A stretch of DNA of 56,878 nt, taken from Streptomyces sp. ADI96-02. Lineage in GTDB: Bacteria; Actinomycetota; Actinomycetes; Streptomycetales; Streptomycetaceae. The notes beneath the pieces are model-generated. The model did no database searches, was not told where the DNA came from, and saw nothing but the letters and a program-made list of their open reading frames with translations. Location of the stretch: positions 1,926,938 through 1,983,815 of the forward strand of contig NZ_ML123034.1 of the NCBI RefSeq assembly GCF_003846185.1, read 5' to 3'. Positions 19,116-27,537 of this stretch are shown piece by piece; position 1 is the stretch's first letter; each line of letters starts with the position of its first letter. A program made the position numbers and the translations under genes.

Positions 19116-20171
19116 CTACTTCCCTTTGCGACGGTCGCGTCGGCCGTCTTCGGGGCCGTCCAGCCGACCGTCTCGGCTGTCGTACTTCTCGTACGCGTCG
19201 ACGATACGGCCGACGAGCTTGTGCCGGACGACGTCCTGGGAGGTGAGACGGGAGAAGTGCACGTCGTCCAGGCCCTCCAGGATCTCCTGGACCTGCCGCA
19301 GACCGCTCTTGGTGCCGCTCGGCAGGTCGACCTGGGTGACGTCGCCGGTGATGACGATCTTGGAGTCGAAGCCGAGGCGGGTGAGGAACATCTTCATCTG
19401 CTCGGCGCTGGTGTTCTGCGCCTCGTCGAGGATGATGAAGGCGTCGTTCAAGGTCCTTCCCCGCATATAGGCCAGCGGCGCGACCTCGATCGTGCCCGCC
19501 GCCATCAGCCGCGGGATCGAGTCCGGGTCGAGCATGTCGTGCAGGGCGTCGTACAGCGGGCGCAGGTACGGGTCGATCTTGTCGAAGAGGGTGCCCGGCA
19601 GGAAGCCCAGGCGCTCCCCGGCCTCGACCGCGGGGCGGGTCAGGATGATGCGGCTGACCTGCTTGGACTGGAGGGCCTGGACGGCCTTCGCCATGGCGAG
19701 GTAGGTCTTGCCCGTGCCGGCGGGGCCGATGCCGAAGACGATCGTGTGCCGGTCGATCGCGTCGACGTACCGCTTCTGGTTGAGCGTCTTGGGGCGGATG
19801 GTCCGGCCGCGGTTGGAGAGGATGTTCTGCGTGAGCACCTCGGCGGGCGTCTCGCTTCCCGGGCCGCCCTCCCCGTCGCCGTTCGCCGTCCGGAGCATGG
19901 CGATCGACCGTTCCACTGCGTCCTCCGTCATGGGCTGTCCGGTGCGGAGCACCAGCATCATCTCGTCGAACAGGCGCTGGATGAGCGCGACGTCGGCCGC
20001 CTCGCCCGTGGCACTGATCTCGTTGCCCCGGACGTGGATGTCGGCTGCCGGGAAAGCCTCTTCGATCACGCGCAACAGCGAGTCACCCGACCCCAGGAGC
20101 ATCACCATGGGGTGTGCGGCCGGGATCCTGATCTGGGCACGCGCCTGCGGCTGTGTGGGTGTTCGAGTCAT
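19116..20171 (-). CDS. PhoH family ATPase
   Basis: A 351-residue PhoH-like ATPase/RNA-helicase-like protein. An N-terminal KH-like region ([34 protein letters not shown]) precedes the P-loop [17 protein letters not shown], then Walker [13 protein letters not shown] and the [11 protein letters not shown] motif. Family members couple to YbeY in RNA metabolism; the exact reaction is not established. ATG 20171 (MTRTPTQPQ) has GAGGG upstream and matches the family N-terminus. ATG 20195 has AGGAGGT directly abutting it and remains possible. Confidence 0.92.
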   Translation of the reverse strand: MTRTPTQPQARAQIRIPAAHPMVMLLGSGDSLLRVIEEAFPAADIHVRGNEISATGEAADVALIQRLFDEMMLVLRTGQPMTEDAVERSIAMLRTANGDGEGGPGSETPAEVLTQNILSNRGRTIRPKTLNQKRYVDAIDRHTIVFGIGPAGTGKTYLAMAKAVQALQSKQVSRIILTRPAVEAGERLGFLPGTLFDKIDPYLRPLYDALHDMLDPDSIPRLMAAGTIEVAPLAYMRGRTLNDAFIILDEAQNTSAEQMKMFLTRLGFDSKIVITGDVTQVDLPSGTKSGLRQVQEILEGLDDVHFSRLTSQDVVRHKLVGRIVDAYEKYDSRDGRLDGPEDGRRDRRKGK

Positions 20172-20312
20172 GGGCCGGCCCTCGGGCCTGCGCATACCTC
20201 CTGTTGCAGGGTTCTCGCTGTTCGACAACCTCCGGGTCACCAAGCCTACGACCTGGCGCTGACAACGCCGAGAGGTTTTACCGGCCGTGCCGTACGGCGT
20301 CGCGCCGCCGGC

Positions 20313-21416
20313 TCACTGCCGGAAGCCGATCGTGGGGACCGCGCGCCGCAGCGGCCAGGAGCGGGCGGCGGCGGGCAGCAGGTCGTCCAGGAAGGCGTAC
20401 CGCTCCAGGGCGGCCGGGTCCTGGCCGTCGCAGGTGCGGATGCGCTGCCACCAGGCGGCGATCTCGGCCCAGCCGGGCGCGGAGAGGGAGCCGCCGAACT
20501 CCTGTACCGAGAGGGCGGCGGTCAGTCCGGCGAAGGCGAGCCGGTCGGCGAGCGGCCAGTCGGCGAGGGTGCCGGTGACGAAGCCGGCCACGAAGACGTC
20601 GCCCGCGCCGGTCGGGTCGAGCGCCTCCACCGCGATGGCGGGCACCTCGGCGCTGACGCCGGTGCGCCCGTCGACGGCGTACGCGCCCTCTGCCCCCAGC
20701 GTCACCACGGCGAGCGGCACGCGTTCGGCCAGGGCGTGGGCGGCGGCGCGGGGGCAGTCGGTGCGGGTGTAGCGCATCGCCTCCTGCGCGTTCGGCAGGA
20801 ACGCCTCGCAGTGGGCGAGGTCCGGCAGCGCGTCGAGGTCCCAGCGGCCGGTCTCGTCCCAGCCGACGTCGGCGAAGATCCGTGCCCCGTGCCGGGCGGC
20901 GGAGGCCACCCAGGGTTCGGGGCGGCCCGGGGCGAGGGAGGCGACGGCGGCGCGGGCGCGGGGCGGGCAGTGCGGGAAGGCCCGGTCCGGGACGGGCGCG
21001 GCGGCGGGGGCGGGGGCCTCGTGGCCGTGCGAGACCATCGTCCGCTCGCCCTCGTACGCCATGGAGACGGTGACCGGGGAGTGCCAGCCCGGGACGGTGT
21101 GGGACATCGACAGGTCGATGCCCTCGCCCTGTTCGAGCGCGTCCCAGCAGTACTCGCCGTAGTGGTCGTCGCCGAAGGCGGCGGCCAGCGAGGTGTGCAG
21201 GCCGAGGCGGGCGAGCGCGGTGGCCATGTTGGCGACGCCGCCGGGGCTGGAGCCCATCCCCCGGGCCCAGGACTCGGTGCCCCGTACGGGGGCGCTGTCG
21301 AGGCCGGTGAAGATGATGTCGAGGAAGACCGTGCCCGTCAGGAAGACGTCGCAGGCGGGGTCCTCGGGGGCGCGCAGCGCCAGCAGCGGATCGATCCCCG
21401 GAATGTCTGTGCTCAC
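20313..21416 (-). CDS. PfkB family carbohydrate kinase
   Basis: A 367-residue ribokinase-type sugar kinase, ATP-dependent and cytoplasmic. It shows the PfkB N-terminal GGVANMATALARLG (near 58-72) and the C-terminal active-site signature DPTGAGDVFVAGF (near 268-280) with the catalytic Asp. The substrate cannot be assigned from sequence; fructose, ribose, adenosine or other sugars are possible. GTG 21416 follows GGGGAG at six bases. It is divergent from the MFS gene, and the shared 400-bp region contains a TGTGA-N6-TCACA dyad. Confidence 0.88.
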   Translation of the reverse strand: MSTDIPGIDPLLALRAPEDPACDVFLTGTVFLDIIFTGLDSAPVRGTESWARGMGSSPGGVANMATALARLGLHTSLAAAFGDDHYGEYCWDALEQGEGIDLSMSHTVPGWHSPVTVSMAYEGERTMVSHGHEAPAPAAAPVPDRAFPHCPPRARAAVASLAPGRPEPWVASAARHGARIFADVGWDETGRWDLDALPDLAHCEAFLPNAQEAMRYTRTDCPRAAAHALAERVPLAVVTLGAEGAYAVDGRTGVSAEVPAIAVEALDPTGAGDVFVAGFVTGTLADWPLADRLAFAGLTAALSVQEFGGSLSAPGWAEIAAWWQRIRTCDGQDPAALERYAFLDDLLPAAARSWPLRRAVPTIGFRQ

Positions 21417-21573
21417 CGTGCGCTCCCCGGACTGCGGCAGATCTGGACAGTGTGAGATCCGGCCAGTCTGCCCGATGTGTCCTGGGCGGCGGCGTGTCCG
21501 CGCCGCGCCGGAGCCTCCGTCCCGACCAGCGTAAACGAGCGCTGATACCCGGGGTTTCGCTGCATAAACTCAT

Positions 21574-21591
21574 ATGTGACTCAGATCACAT
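21574..21591. promoter_or_regulatory. CRP/FNR-type operator-like palindrome
   Basis: atgtga-ctcaga-tcacat is a perfect dyad with a 6-base spacer, matching the classic TGTGA-N6-TCACA CRP half-sites exactly. Streptomyces encode a Crp protein that binds related GTG-N6-GNCAC sites. Its place in the divergent promoter region supports control of the kinase, the transporter or both. This is an inference from pattern alone. Confidence 0.55.
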
Positions 21592-21719
21592 CGGAGCAAC
21601 TTTCGGCAGGCCGGGAACGCTTGATACAAATTGCCCCGCGAGCACCTACGGGGACGTTGTCCGACGAGAGCCGCACTTCCCGGCGTCTCGCCTCTTCTCC
21701 GCATCCTCCCGCTCACCTC

Positions 21720-21797
21720 GCGCCACCCTCCTCTGCCTTGCCCTCCCCCTCTCCTGCCTTGCCCTCTCCTGCCTTGCCCTCCCCTCCCCTGCCTGCT
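21720..21797 (+). repeat. Pyrimidine-rich direct repeats before the MFS gene
   Basis: cctgccttgccctc-type units repeat three to four times with 15-18 nt spacing, giving a nearly all-pyrimidine plus strand of about 80 bases. It lies in the probable 5' untranslated region of the transporter. Confidence 0.7.
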
Positions 21798-21820
21798 CAG
21801 GCATGTCTTCAGGAACGCCC

Positions 21821-23158
21821 ATGTCCTCGCGCCCGCGCGCCGCGTGGCCCCTGGTCGCCGTGTTCACCGCCGGTTACCTCGCCTCCTATCTGCTTCCCAC
21901 CCTCGTCGGCCGGCTCGGCGCCGAGCTCGGGCTGAGCCCCGCCGAAGCGGGTCTGGTCGGCAGCGCCCTGCTGGTCAGCTCCGCCAGCGCCGGCTTCACC
22001 CTGGCGGGCCGGGTCGAACGGCTCGGGGCCCGCCGTCCGGCCCGGGCCGGCCTCGTACTGGCCGCCGTGGGCTACGGCTCCGCGGCGGTGGCCGGGTCCG
22101 TGCCGCTGGTGGTGCTGGGCGTGATGGTCGGCGGCTTCGGCTCCGGTACGGCGACGGCCGTCGCCGCCGCCGGGATCGCCGCGCAGCGCGACCCGCACCG
22201 GACCTCCTCGCTCGGGCTGCTCACCGTCTCGGCGACCGCCGGCGCGCTGTACCTGACGATTCCCCACCTCGGCGGCGGCCACCGCCTCCCGTTCGCCGCG
22301 ATCGCCGCGGTGGCCCTGCTCGTCTGGCCCGCGACCGCGCGGCTCGGCTCCGCCACCCCGTCCGGCGAGTGGGCCGCGCAGGCCGCCGGGCGGCTGCCGC
22401 ACCGCCGCTCCGGGCTGATACTCGCGGGCGGCATGCTCGTCTGGTCCATGGCGCAGAACGCGCTGTGGGGCGTCAGCAGCCGGATCGGCGAGATCCAGGC
22501 CGGGCTCTCCGAGGTGACGGTCGGCGCGGTGTTCGCCGCCGCGCTCGGCGCGGGCCTGCTCGGCGTCATGGGCGCGGGCGTGCTCGGCGCGCGGGCCGGC
22601 CGGGCCGTGCCGATCGGGCTGGGGACCGTCGTGATCGCGGCGAGCATCGTGCTCAGCTCCTCGGCGCGCGACCTCGGTTCGTTCGCGACCGGCGAGGTGC
22701 TGTGGAACACCGTCTACCCGGTGGTCCTGTCGTATCTGATCGGCCTCGCCGCCTCCCTGGACATACGCGGCCGATGGGCCGTCCTGGCGGGCTCCGCCTC
22801 CTCCGTCGGCGTGGCGTGCGGGCCGGTCCTCGGCAGCGTGCTGTCCGAACAGGCGGGCTATCCGGCGATGGGGCTGGTCCTCGGGGCGGCCACCCTGCTG
22901 GTCGCCGCCCCGATGACCGCCGTCGCCCTGCACACCGGCGGCCGTCCGCTGGTGCCCGGTTCGGTCCACCGTCGCGGCGGCGCCCCGGCGGCCCTGCTCG
23001 CCGCCACCACCGGCAGCCTGCCCGGCGCGGTGCCGAAGCTCGGTTCGCCGGAGCAGGCCGTCACGGAGCTGGCCTCGCCGGCCCTGCGCAGACGCCTGGT
23101 CCGCAGCGCGATCCGCACCGCCGGGCCGGACGGCGGGTCCGCTCAGTCGAACACGTAG
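21821..23158 (+). CDS. MFS transporter
   Basis: A 445-residue integral membrane protein with about twelve hydrophobic segments. The first is WPLVAVFTAGYLASYLLPTLVG, and the typical cytoplasmic loop RVERLGARRPARAG appears after helix 2. Low-specificity drug or metabolite exporters look like this; the substrate is not evident. ATG 21821 has AGGAA six bases upstream; ATG 21803 in frame adds six residues without a site. The last 16 bases overlap the convergent deaminase gene, so the two transcripts are antisense at their ends. Confidence 0.85.
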   Translation: MSSRPRAAWPLVAVFTAGYLASYLLPTLVGRLGAELGLSPAEAGLVGSALLVSSASAGFTLAGRVERLGARRPARAGLVLAAVGYGSAAVAGSVPLVVLGVMVGGFGSGTATAVAAAGIAAQRDPHRTSSLGLLTVSATAGALYLTIPHLGGGHRLPFAAIAAVALLVWPATARLGSATPSGEWAAQAAGRLPHRRSGLILAGGMLVWSMAQNALWGVSSRIGEIQAGLSEVTVGAVFAAALGAGLLGVMGAGVLGARAGRAVPIGLGTVVIAASIVLSSSARDLGSFATGEVLWNTVYPVVLSYLIGLAASLDIRGRWAVLAGSASSVGVACGPVLGSVLSEQAGYPAMGLVLGAATLLVAAPMTAVALHTGGRPLVPGSVHRRGGAPAALLAATTGSLPGAVPKLGSPEQAVTELASPALRRRLVRSAIRTAGPDGGSAQSNT

Positions 23159-24135
23159 TTCTCGACCTCGGACAGGTAGCGCGCCCGCCGCTCCTCGTCG
23201 TGGTCGAGGAAGGCCGCCTCGAAGGAGTTGCGGGCCAGTTCGCGCAGGTGCTCGCGGTCCAGGGACAGCGCGTCGCGCACGGCGTGGAAGGTGTCCCCGA
23301 CGTATCCCCCGAAGTAGGCCGGGTCGTCGGAGTTCACCGTGCAGAGCAGCCCGGCCGCCATCATCTCGCGCAGCGGGTGCTGCTCCAGGGTGTCGACGGC
23401 GCGCAGCCGTACGTTGGACAGCGGGCAGAGCGTGAGCGGCACCCGCTCCGCGACCAGGCGCTTCACCAGCTCCGGGTCCTCCATGCAGCGCAGCCCGTGG
23501 TCGACGCGCTCGACGCCGAGGACGTCCAGGGCCTCGCGGATGTACTCCGGCGGGCCCTCCTCGCCCGCGTGGGCCACCTTGCGCAGGCCGAGTGCGGCGG
23601 CGGCCTCGTACACCTCGCGGAACTTGGCGGGCGGGTGGCCCGCCTCCGCGGAGTCCAGGCCGACCGCGCTGATCCGGTGCAGGTAGGGCCGGGCCGCGTC
23701 CAGCGTCCCGAGGGCCGATTCGGCGGAGAGGTCGCGCAGGAAGCACATGATCAGCTGGGTGGAGACGCCGTGCGTCCGCTCGCTGCGCTCCAGCGCCCGG
23801 CCCAGCCCCTCGATGACGGTGCCGATCGGGACGCCGCGGGCGGTGTGCGCCTGCGGGTCGAAGAAGATCTCGGCGTGCCGCACGCCTTGGGCGGCGGCGC
23901 GGGCGAGGTAGGCGTCGGCGAGTTCGGCGAAGTCGTCCTCGGTGCGCAGGACGGCCATGAGCGCGTAGTAGAGGTCGAGGAAGGACTGGAGGTCCTCGAA
24001 GCGGTAGGCGGTGCGCAGGTCCTCGGTGGTGGCGTACGGCAGCGTCACCCCGTTGCGCCTCGCGAGCGCGAAGGCCAGCTCGGGTTCGAGGGTGCCTTCG
24101 ATGTGGAGGTGGAGTTCGGCCTTGGGGAGGTGCAC
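23143..24135 (-). CDS. Adenine/adenosine deaminase family amidohydrolase
   Basis: A 330-residue TIM-barrel zinc hydrolase of purine salvage. Ligand motifs are ELHLHIEGT (near 8-16), KVAHAGEEG with the catalytic Glu, and VNSDDPAYF with the final Asp. The variants LHIEGTLEPELAFALA, GLDSAEAGHPPAKF and DDPAYFGGYV resemble the subgroup characterised as adenine deaminase (Pseudomonas PA0148/fungal AAH1 type) more than classical adenosine deaminase. Substrate assignment is therefore open. GTG 24135 was chosen because the family begins LPKAELHLH; its ribosome-binding site is weak. The 3' end overlaps the MFS gene by 16 bp. Confidence 0.88.
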   Translation of the reverse strand: MHLPKAELHLHIEGTLEPELAFALARRNGVTLPYATTEDLRTAYRFEDLQSFLDLYYALMAVLRTEDDFAELADAYLARAAAQGVRHAEIFFDPQAHTARGVPIGTVIEGLGRALERSERTHGVSTQLIMCFLRDLSAESALGTLDAARPYLHRISAVGLDSAEAGHPPAKFREVYEAAAALGLRKVAHAGEEGPPEYIREALDVLGVERVDHGLRCMEDPELVKRLVAERVPLTLCPLSNVRLRAVDTLEQHPLREMMAAGLLCTVNSDDPAYFGGYVGDTFHAVRDALSLDREHLRELARNSFEAAFLDHDEERRARYLSEVENYVFD

Positions 24136-24218
24136 GGATCTCTCGCAGACGGTGGTGCTGGTGGGGGTGGCGGGGTGTCGGTGGTGGTCGGCTGTGCCGG
24201 TCGGGGTCGGTGTCGGGG

Positions 24219-25127
24219 TCAGTGGTGGCGGGTGGGGAGCGGGACCCGGATCAGGTCCTGGGCGACGGTGAGTTCGCCGTCGAACCCGGCTCCGCGGGCC
24301 TGGACCTCGAAGAGTTCCGGGTCGCCGTAGCGCTGGGAGAAGTGGGTGAGGACGAGGTGGCGCACCCCGGCCTCCTTCGCCACGCGGGCCGCCTGGCCGG
24401 CGGTCAGGTGGCCGTGGTCGGCGGCCGGCTTCGCGTCCTCGTCGAGGAAGGTCGACTCGATGACGAGCATGTCGCAGCCCTCGGCGAGGGCGTACACGCC
24501 GTCGCAGAGCCGGGTGTCCATGACGAACGCGAACCGCTGGCCGCGCCGGTGCTCGGAGACCTGTTCCAGCGTGACGCCGCCGAGGACGCCGTCGCGCTGC
24601 ACGCGCCCGACGTCCGGACCGGCGATGCCGTGCTCGGCGAGGCGGGCGGGCAGCATGCGGCGGGTGTCGGGTTCGGTGAGGCGGTAGCCGTAGGACTCGA
24701 CGGGGTGCGAGAGCCGGCGGGTGTCCAGGGTGTACGCGGCGGTGGTGGCGAGGACTCCGTCGGCGGTGGCCGGGGCCTCGGTCAGCTCGACCGTCTCCCG
24801 GTAGGCGGTGGCGTACCGCAGCCGGTCGAAGAAGTGCTGCCCGCTCGCCGGGTAGTGGGCGGTGACCGGGTGCGGCACCTGGTCGAGGTTGATCCGCTGG
24901 ATCACCCCGGCCAGTCCGAGGGAGTGGTCGCCGTGGAAGTGCGTGACGCAGATGCGGTGGATGTCGTGCGCGGCGACTCCGGCCCGGAGCATCTGGCGCT
25001 GGGTCCCCTCGCCGGGATCGAAGAGGATGCCCTCGCCGTCCCAGCGCAGCAGGTAGCCGTTGTGGTTGCGGTGCCGGGTGGGGACCTGGCTGGCGGTGCC
25101 GAGCACCACCAGCTCGCGTACGGACAT
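24219..25127 (-). CDS. rnz: Ribonuclease Z
   Basis: tRNA 3' processing endonuclease of the metallo-beta-lactamase fold, 302 residues. Motifs: [25 protein letters not shown] at the N-terminus, the zinc site [13 protein letters not shown] near 62-74, DMLVIESTF, and the late His motif [11 protein letters not shown]. This is the short bacterial form. Neither tRNA-Ala gene in this window encodes CCA, consistent with a need for RNase Z. It lies close to the HIT gene on the same strand. Confidence 0.95.
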   Translation of the reverse strand: MSVRELVVLGTASQVPTRHRNHNGYLLRWDGEGILFDPGEGTQRQMLRAGVAAHDIHRICVTHFHGDHSLGLAGVIQRINLDQVPHPVTAHYPASGQHFFDRLRYATAYRETVELTEAPATADGVLATTAAYTLDTRRLSHPVESYGYRLTEPDTRRMLPARLAEHGIAGPDVGRVQRDGVLGGVTLEQVSEHRRGQRFAFVMDTRLCDGVYALAEGCDMLVIESTFLDEDAKPAADHGHLTAGQAARVAKEAGVRHLVLTHFSQRYGDPELFEVQARGAGFDGELTVAQDLIRVPLPTRHH

Positions 25128-25142
25128 GGCGGAACGCTCCCG

Positions 25143-25502
25143 CTATCCGGGCGGCCACTGGAGGCCGCGACCGCCCAGGACGTGGGCGTGCGCGTGGAAG
25201 ACGGTCTGGCCCGCGCCGGAGCCGGTGTTGAGGATGACGCGGTAGCCGGTGGCGACGATCTTCTCGTCGGCGGCCACCTCTCCGGCCTCGCGCAGCACGT
25301 CGGCGGCGATCTGCGGTTCGGCGGCGGCGAGCGCGGCGGCGTCGGGGTAGTGCACCCGCGGGATGACCAGGACGTGCGTCGGGGCCTGCGGGTTGATGTC
25401 GCGGAAGGCGACGGTGGTGGCGCTCTCGCGGACGATGGTCGCCGGGATGTCTCCCGAGACGATCTTGCAGAACAGGCAGTCGCTCTGCGGCTCTCCCGCC
25501 AT
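25143..25502 (-). CDS. HIT family (HinT-like) nucleotide hydrolase
   Basis: A 119-residue histidine-triad protein. CLFCKIVSGDIPA is at the N-terminus with Cys residues, and HVLVIPRVHYPD and the triad FHAHAHVLGGRG sit near the end. HinT proteins hydrolyse AMP-lysine or aminoacyl-AMP type phosphoramidates; the natural substrate is uncertain. It is 15 bp upstream of rnz and 82 bp downstream of rsmE, probably one transcript. Confidence 0.93.
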   Translation of the reverse strand: MAGEPQSDCLFCKIVSGDIPATIVRESATTVAFRDINPQAPTHVLVIPRVHYPDAAALAAAEPQIAADVLREAGEVAADEKIVATGYRVILNTGSGAGQTVFHAHAHVLGGRGLQWPPG

Positions 25503-25584
25503 GGCCGGGCCTCCTCGCTCGCTGGTGATCAGTACACGGGCATGCTATCGCCGGGCGCTCCGTGCCGTCGGCGGAGCGGGAGGG

Positions 25585-26331
25585 TCAGCCCCAGCGGCCG
25601 GTGCGGCCCAGCAGCAGCGCGGTCGCGGCGGTGCCGGCGGTGGAGGTGCGCAGCACGCTGCGGCCGAGCCGGTGGGGGCGCGCGCCCGCCTCCGCGAAGG
25701 CGGCCAGCTCCTGCGGGGCGACGCCGCCCTCGGGGCCGACGACGAGCACGATCGTTCCGCGGGCGGGGAGTTCGGCGGTGGCGAGCGGGACGCTGTCGCA
25801 CTCGCGGTCCTCGTGCAGGACGGCGGCGAAGTCCGCTCCGGCCAGCAGGGCGGCGACCTGCTTGGTCGTCATGGCCTCGGCGATCTCGGGGAAGCGCACC
25901 CGGCGGGACTGCTTGCCCGCCTCCCGGGCGGTGCCGCGCCACTTCGCCAGGGACTTCGCGCCCCGGTCGCCCTTCCACTGGGTGATGCAGCGGGCCGCCT
26001 GCCACGGCACGATCGCGTCCACGCCGGTCTCGGTCATCGTCTCGACGGCGAGTTCGCCCCGGTCGCCCTTGGGCAGGGCCTGGACGACGGTGATGCGGGG
26101 CGAGGGCGGCTCCTCCTCCTCGACCCCGCTGAGGCCGGTGACGGTGAGCCGGTCCTTGCCCTCGGCCGCGCCCACGACGCCCCGGGCCCAGTGGCCGAGG
26201 CCGTCGGTGAGGACCAGTTCCTCACCGGGCTGGAGCCGCCTCACGGAGACGGCGTGCCGTCCCTCGGGGCCGTCCAGGACGAACTCCGCCCCGGTGGGCA
26301 TCCGTTCGACGACGAAGACCGGTGCGGTCAT
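25585..26331 (-). CDS. rsmE: 16S rRNA (uracil-1498-N3)-methyltransferase
   Basis: SAM-dependent SPOUT methyltransferase of 248 residues. The N-terminal PUA-like domain (APVFVVERMPTGAEFVLDGPEGRHAVSVRRLQPGEE) precedes the knotted SAM-binding domain with VVGPEGGVAPQELAAFAEAG and LGRSVLRTSTAGTAA near the C-terminus. The start overlaps the stop of the upstream nitronate monooxygenase gene by four bases. Confidence 0.95.
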   Translation of the reverse strand: MTAPVFVVERMPTGAEFVLDGPEGRHAVSVRRLQPGEELVLTDGLGHWARGVVGAAEGKDRLTVTGLSGVEEEEPPSPRITVVQALPKGDRGELAVETMTETGVDAIVPWQAARCITQWKGDRGAKSLAKWRGTAREAGKQSRRVRFPEIAEAMTTKQVAALLAGADFAAVLHEDRECDSVPLATAELPARGTIVLVVGPEGGVAPQELAAFAEAGARPHRLGRSVLRTSTAGTAATALLLGRTGRWG

Positions 26332-27404
26332 CGGGGGCTCCTCTGACTCAGGGCCGTACGCGCGGCCTCCAGTTCCCCGGCGAGCAGTTCGACGAGTTCG
26401 CCCGCGGGCAGTTCACGGGCCATCCGGTGGCCCTGCCCCGCCCACAGCGCCATGCCCTGGGCGTCACCGGCCTTGGCCGCGGCCTGGCGCAGCCTGGTGG
26501 TCAGGTAGTGGACCTGGGGGTAGGCGGCGGGGGCGTACGGGCCGTGTTCGCGGACGAAGCGGTTGACCAGGCCGCGCGCCGGGCGCCCGGAGAAGGCGCG
26601 GGTCAGCTCGGTGCGGACGAACAGCGGGTTGGTGAGCGCCTGCTTGTGCAGCGGGTTCGCCCCGGATTCGGGGCAGGCCAGGAAGGCGGTGCCGAGCTGG
26701 GCGGCGTCGGCGCCCGCCGCGAGGACGGCGGCGATCTGCGCGCCGCGCATCAGTCCCCCGGCGGCGACGATCGGGATCTGCACGGTCTCGCGGACCTGGG
26801 CGACGAGGGAGAGCAGGCCGGTGCCGGTGTGGTCGGCCTGCGGGTCGTCGCGGTGGGTGGCCTGGTGTCCGCCCGCCTCGACGCCCTGGACGCAGAGGGC
26901 GTCGGCGCCCGCCCACTGGGCGCTCTGGGCCTCCTCGGCCGAGGTCACCGTCACGATGGTGTGCGTACCGGCCTTGGCGAAGGCGTCGAGGGTGTCGCGA
27001 GTGGGGCAGCCGAAGGTGAAGGAGACGACCGGCACCGGGTCGTCGAGCAGGACGGCGACCTTCGCCTCGTAGCCGTCGTCGTTGCCGCTGCCGTCCGGGT
27101 CGCCGAGCGGCGTCTCGTACCAGGCGGCCTCACCGGCGAGCTGGTGGCGGTAGACCTCGACGGCGCTGGGGTCGGCCAGGACGGGCTGCGGCATGAAGAG
27201 GTTGACCCCGAACGGCCCGCCGGTCAGCCTGCGCAGCTGTTTGACCTCGTTGTACATGCCGTCCGCCGTCTTGTACCCGGCGGCCAGGAAGCCGAGCCCG
27301 CCGGCTTCGGCGACGGCCCCGGCCAGCTCGGGTCCCGAGGCGCCGCCGGCCATCGGGGCCTGCACGATCGGATACCGGCAGAGATCGGTCAACTCGGAGG
27401 ACAT
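26328..27404 (-). CDS. Nitronate monooxygenase (NMO/2-nitropropane dioxygenase family)
   Basis: FMN-dependent TIM-barrel oxidase of 358 residues. Visible are the N-terminal YPIVQAPMAGGASGPELAGAVAEAGGLGFLAAGYKT, the FMN phosphate region IPIVAAGGLMRG, and the catalytic-type His region VQGVEAGGHQATH. Family members oxidise nitronates such as propionate-3-nitronate, possibly as detoxification. ATG 27404 fits the family start; GTG 27431 is in frame upstream. It overlaps rsmE by four bases. Confidence 0.9.
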   Translation of the reverse strand: MSSELTDLCRYPIVQAPMAGGASGPELAGAVAEAGGLGFLAAGYKTADGMYNEVKQLRRLTGGPFGVNLFMPQPVLADPSAVEVYRHQLAGEAAWYETPLGDPDGSGNDDGYEAKVAVLLDDPVPVVSFTFGCPTRDTLDAFAKAGTHTIVTVTSAEEAQSAQWAGADALCVQGVEAGGHQATHRDDPQADHTGTGLLSLVAQVRETVQIPIVAAGGLMRGAQIAAVLAAGADAAQLGTAFLACPESGANPLHKQALTNPLFVRTELTRAFSGRPARGLVNRFVREHGPYAPAAYPQVHYLTTRLRQAAAKAGDAQGMALWAGQGHRMARELPAGELVELLAGELEAARTALSQRSPR

Positions 27405-27537
27405 GACCGCATCGTGCCATGTCTGCCGCACGGGGCCGAATCAGCCAATGATCGGCATGACCGGTTCTCCGCGGGTACGCCGCACCGCCCGCCGGTACGA
27501 GCCCGGCGGGCGGTGCGGTGAGAGGCGGCAAAGGGGT

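Larger units (their letters stand above)
21417..21820. other. Divergent intergenic region, pfkB-like / MFS
   Basis: No gene is supportable here. It contains a CRP-type palindrome (21574-21591), an AT-richer stretch around 21560-21635 likely to hold promoters, and a pyrimidine-rich repeat tract (21720-21797) of cctgccttgccctc-like units immediately before the MFS start. Confidence 0.6.
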
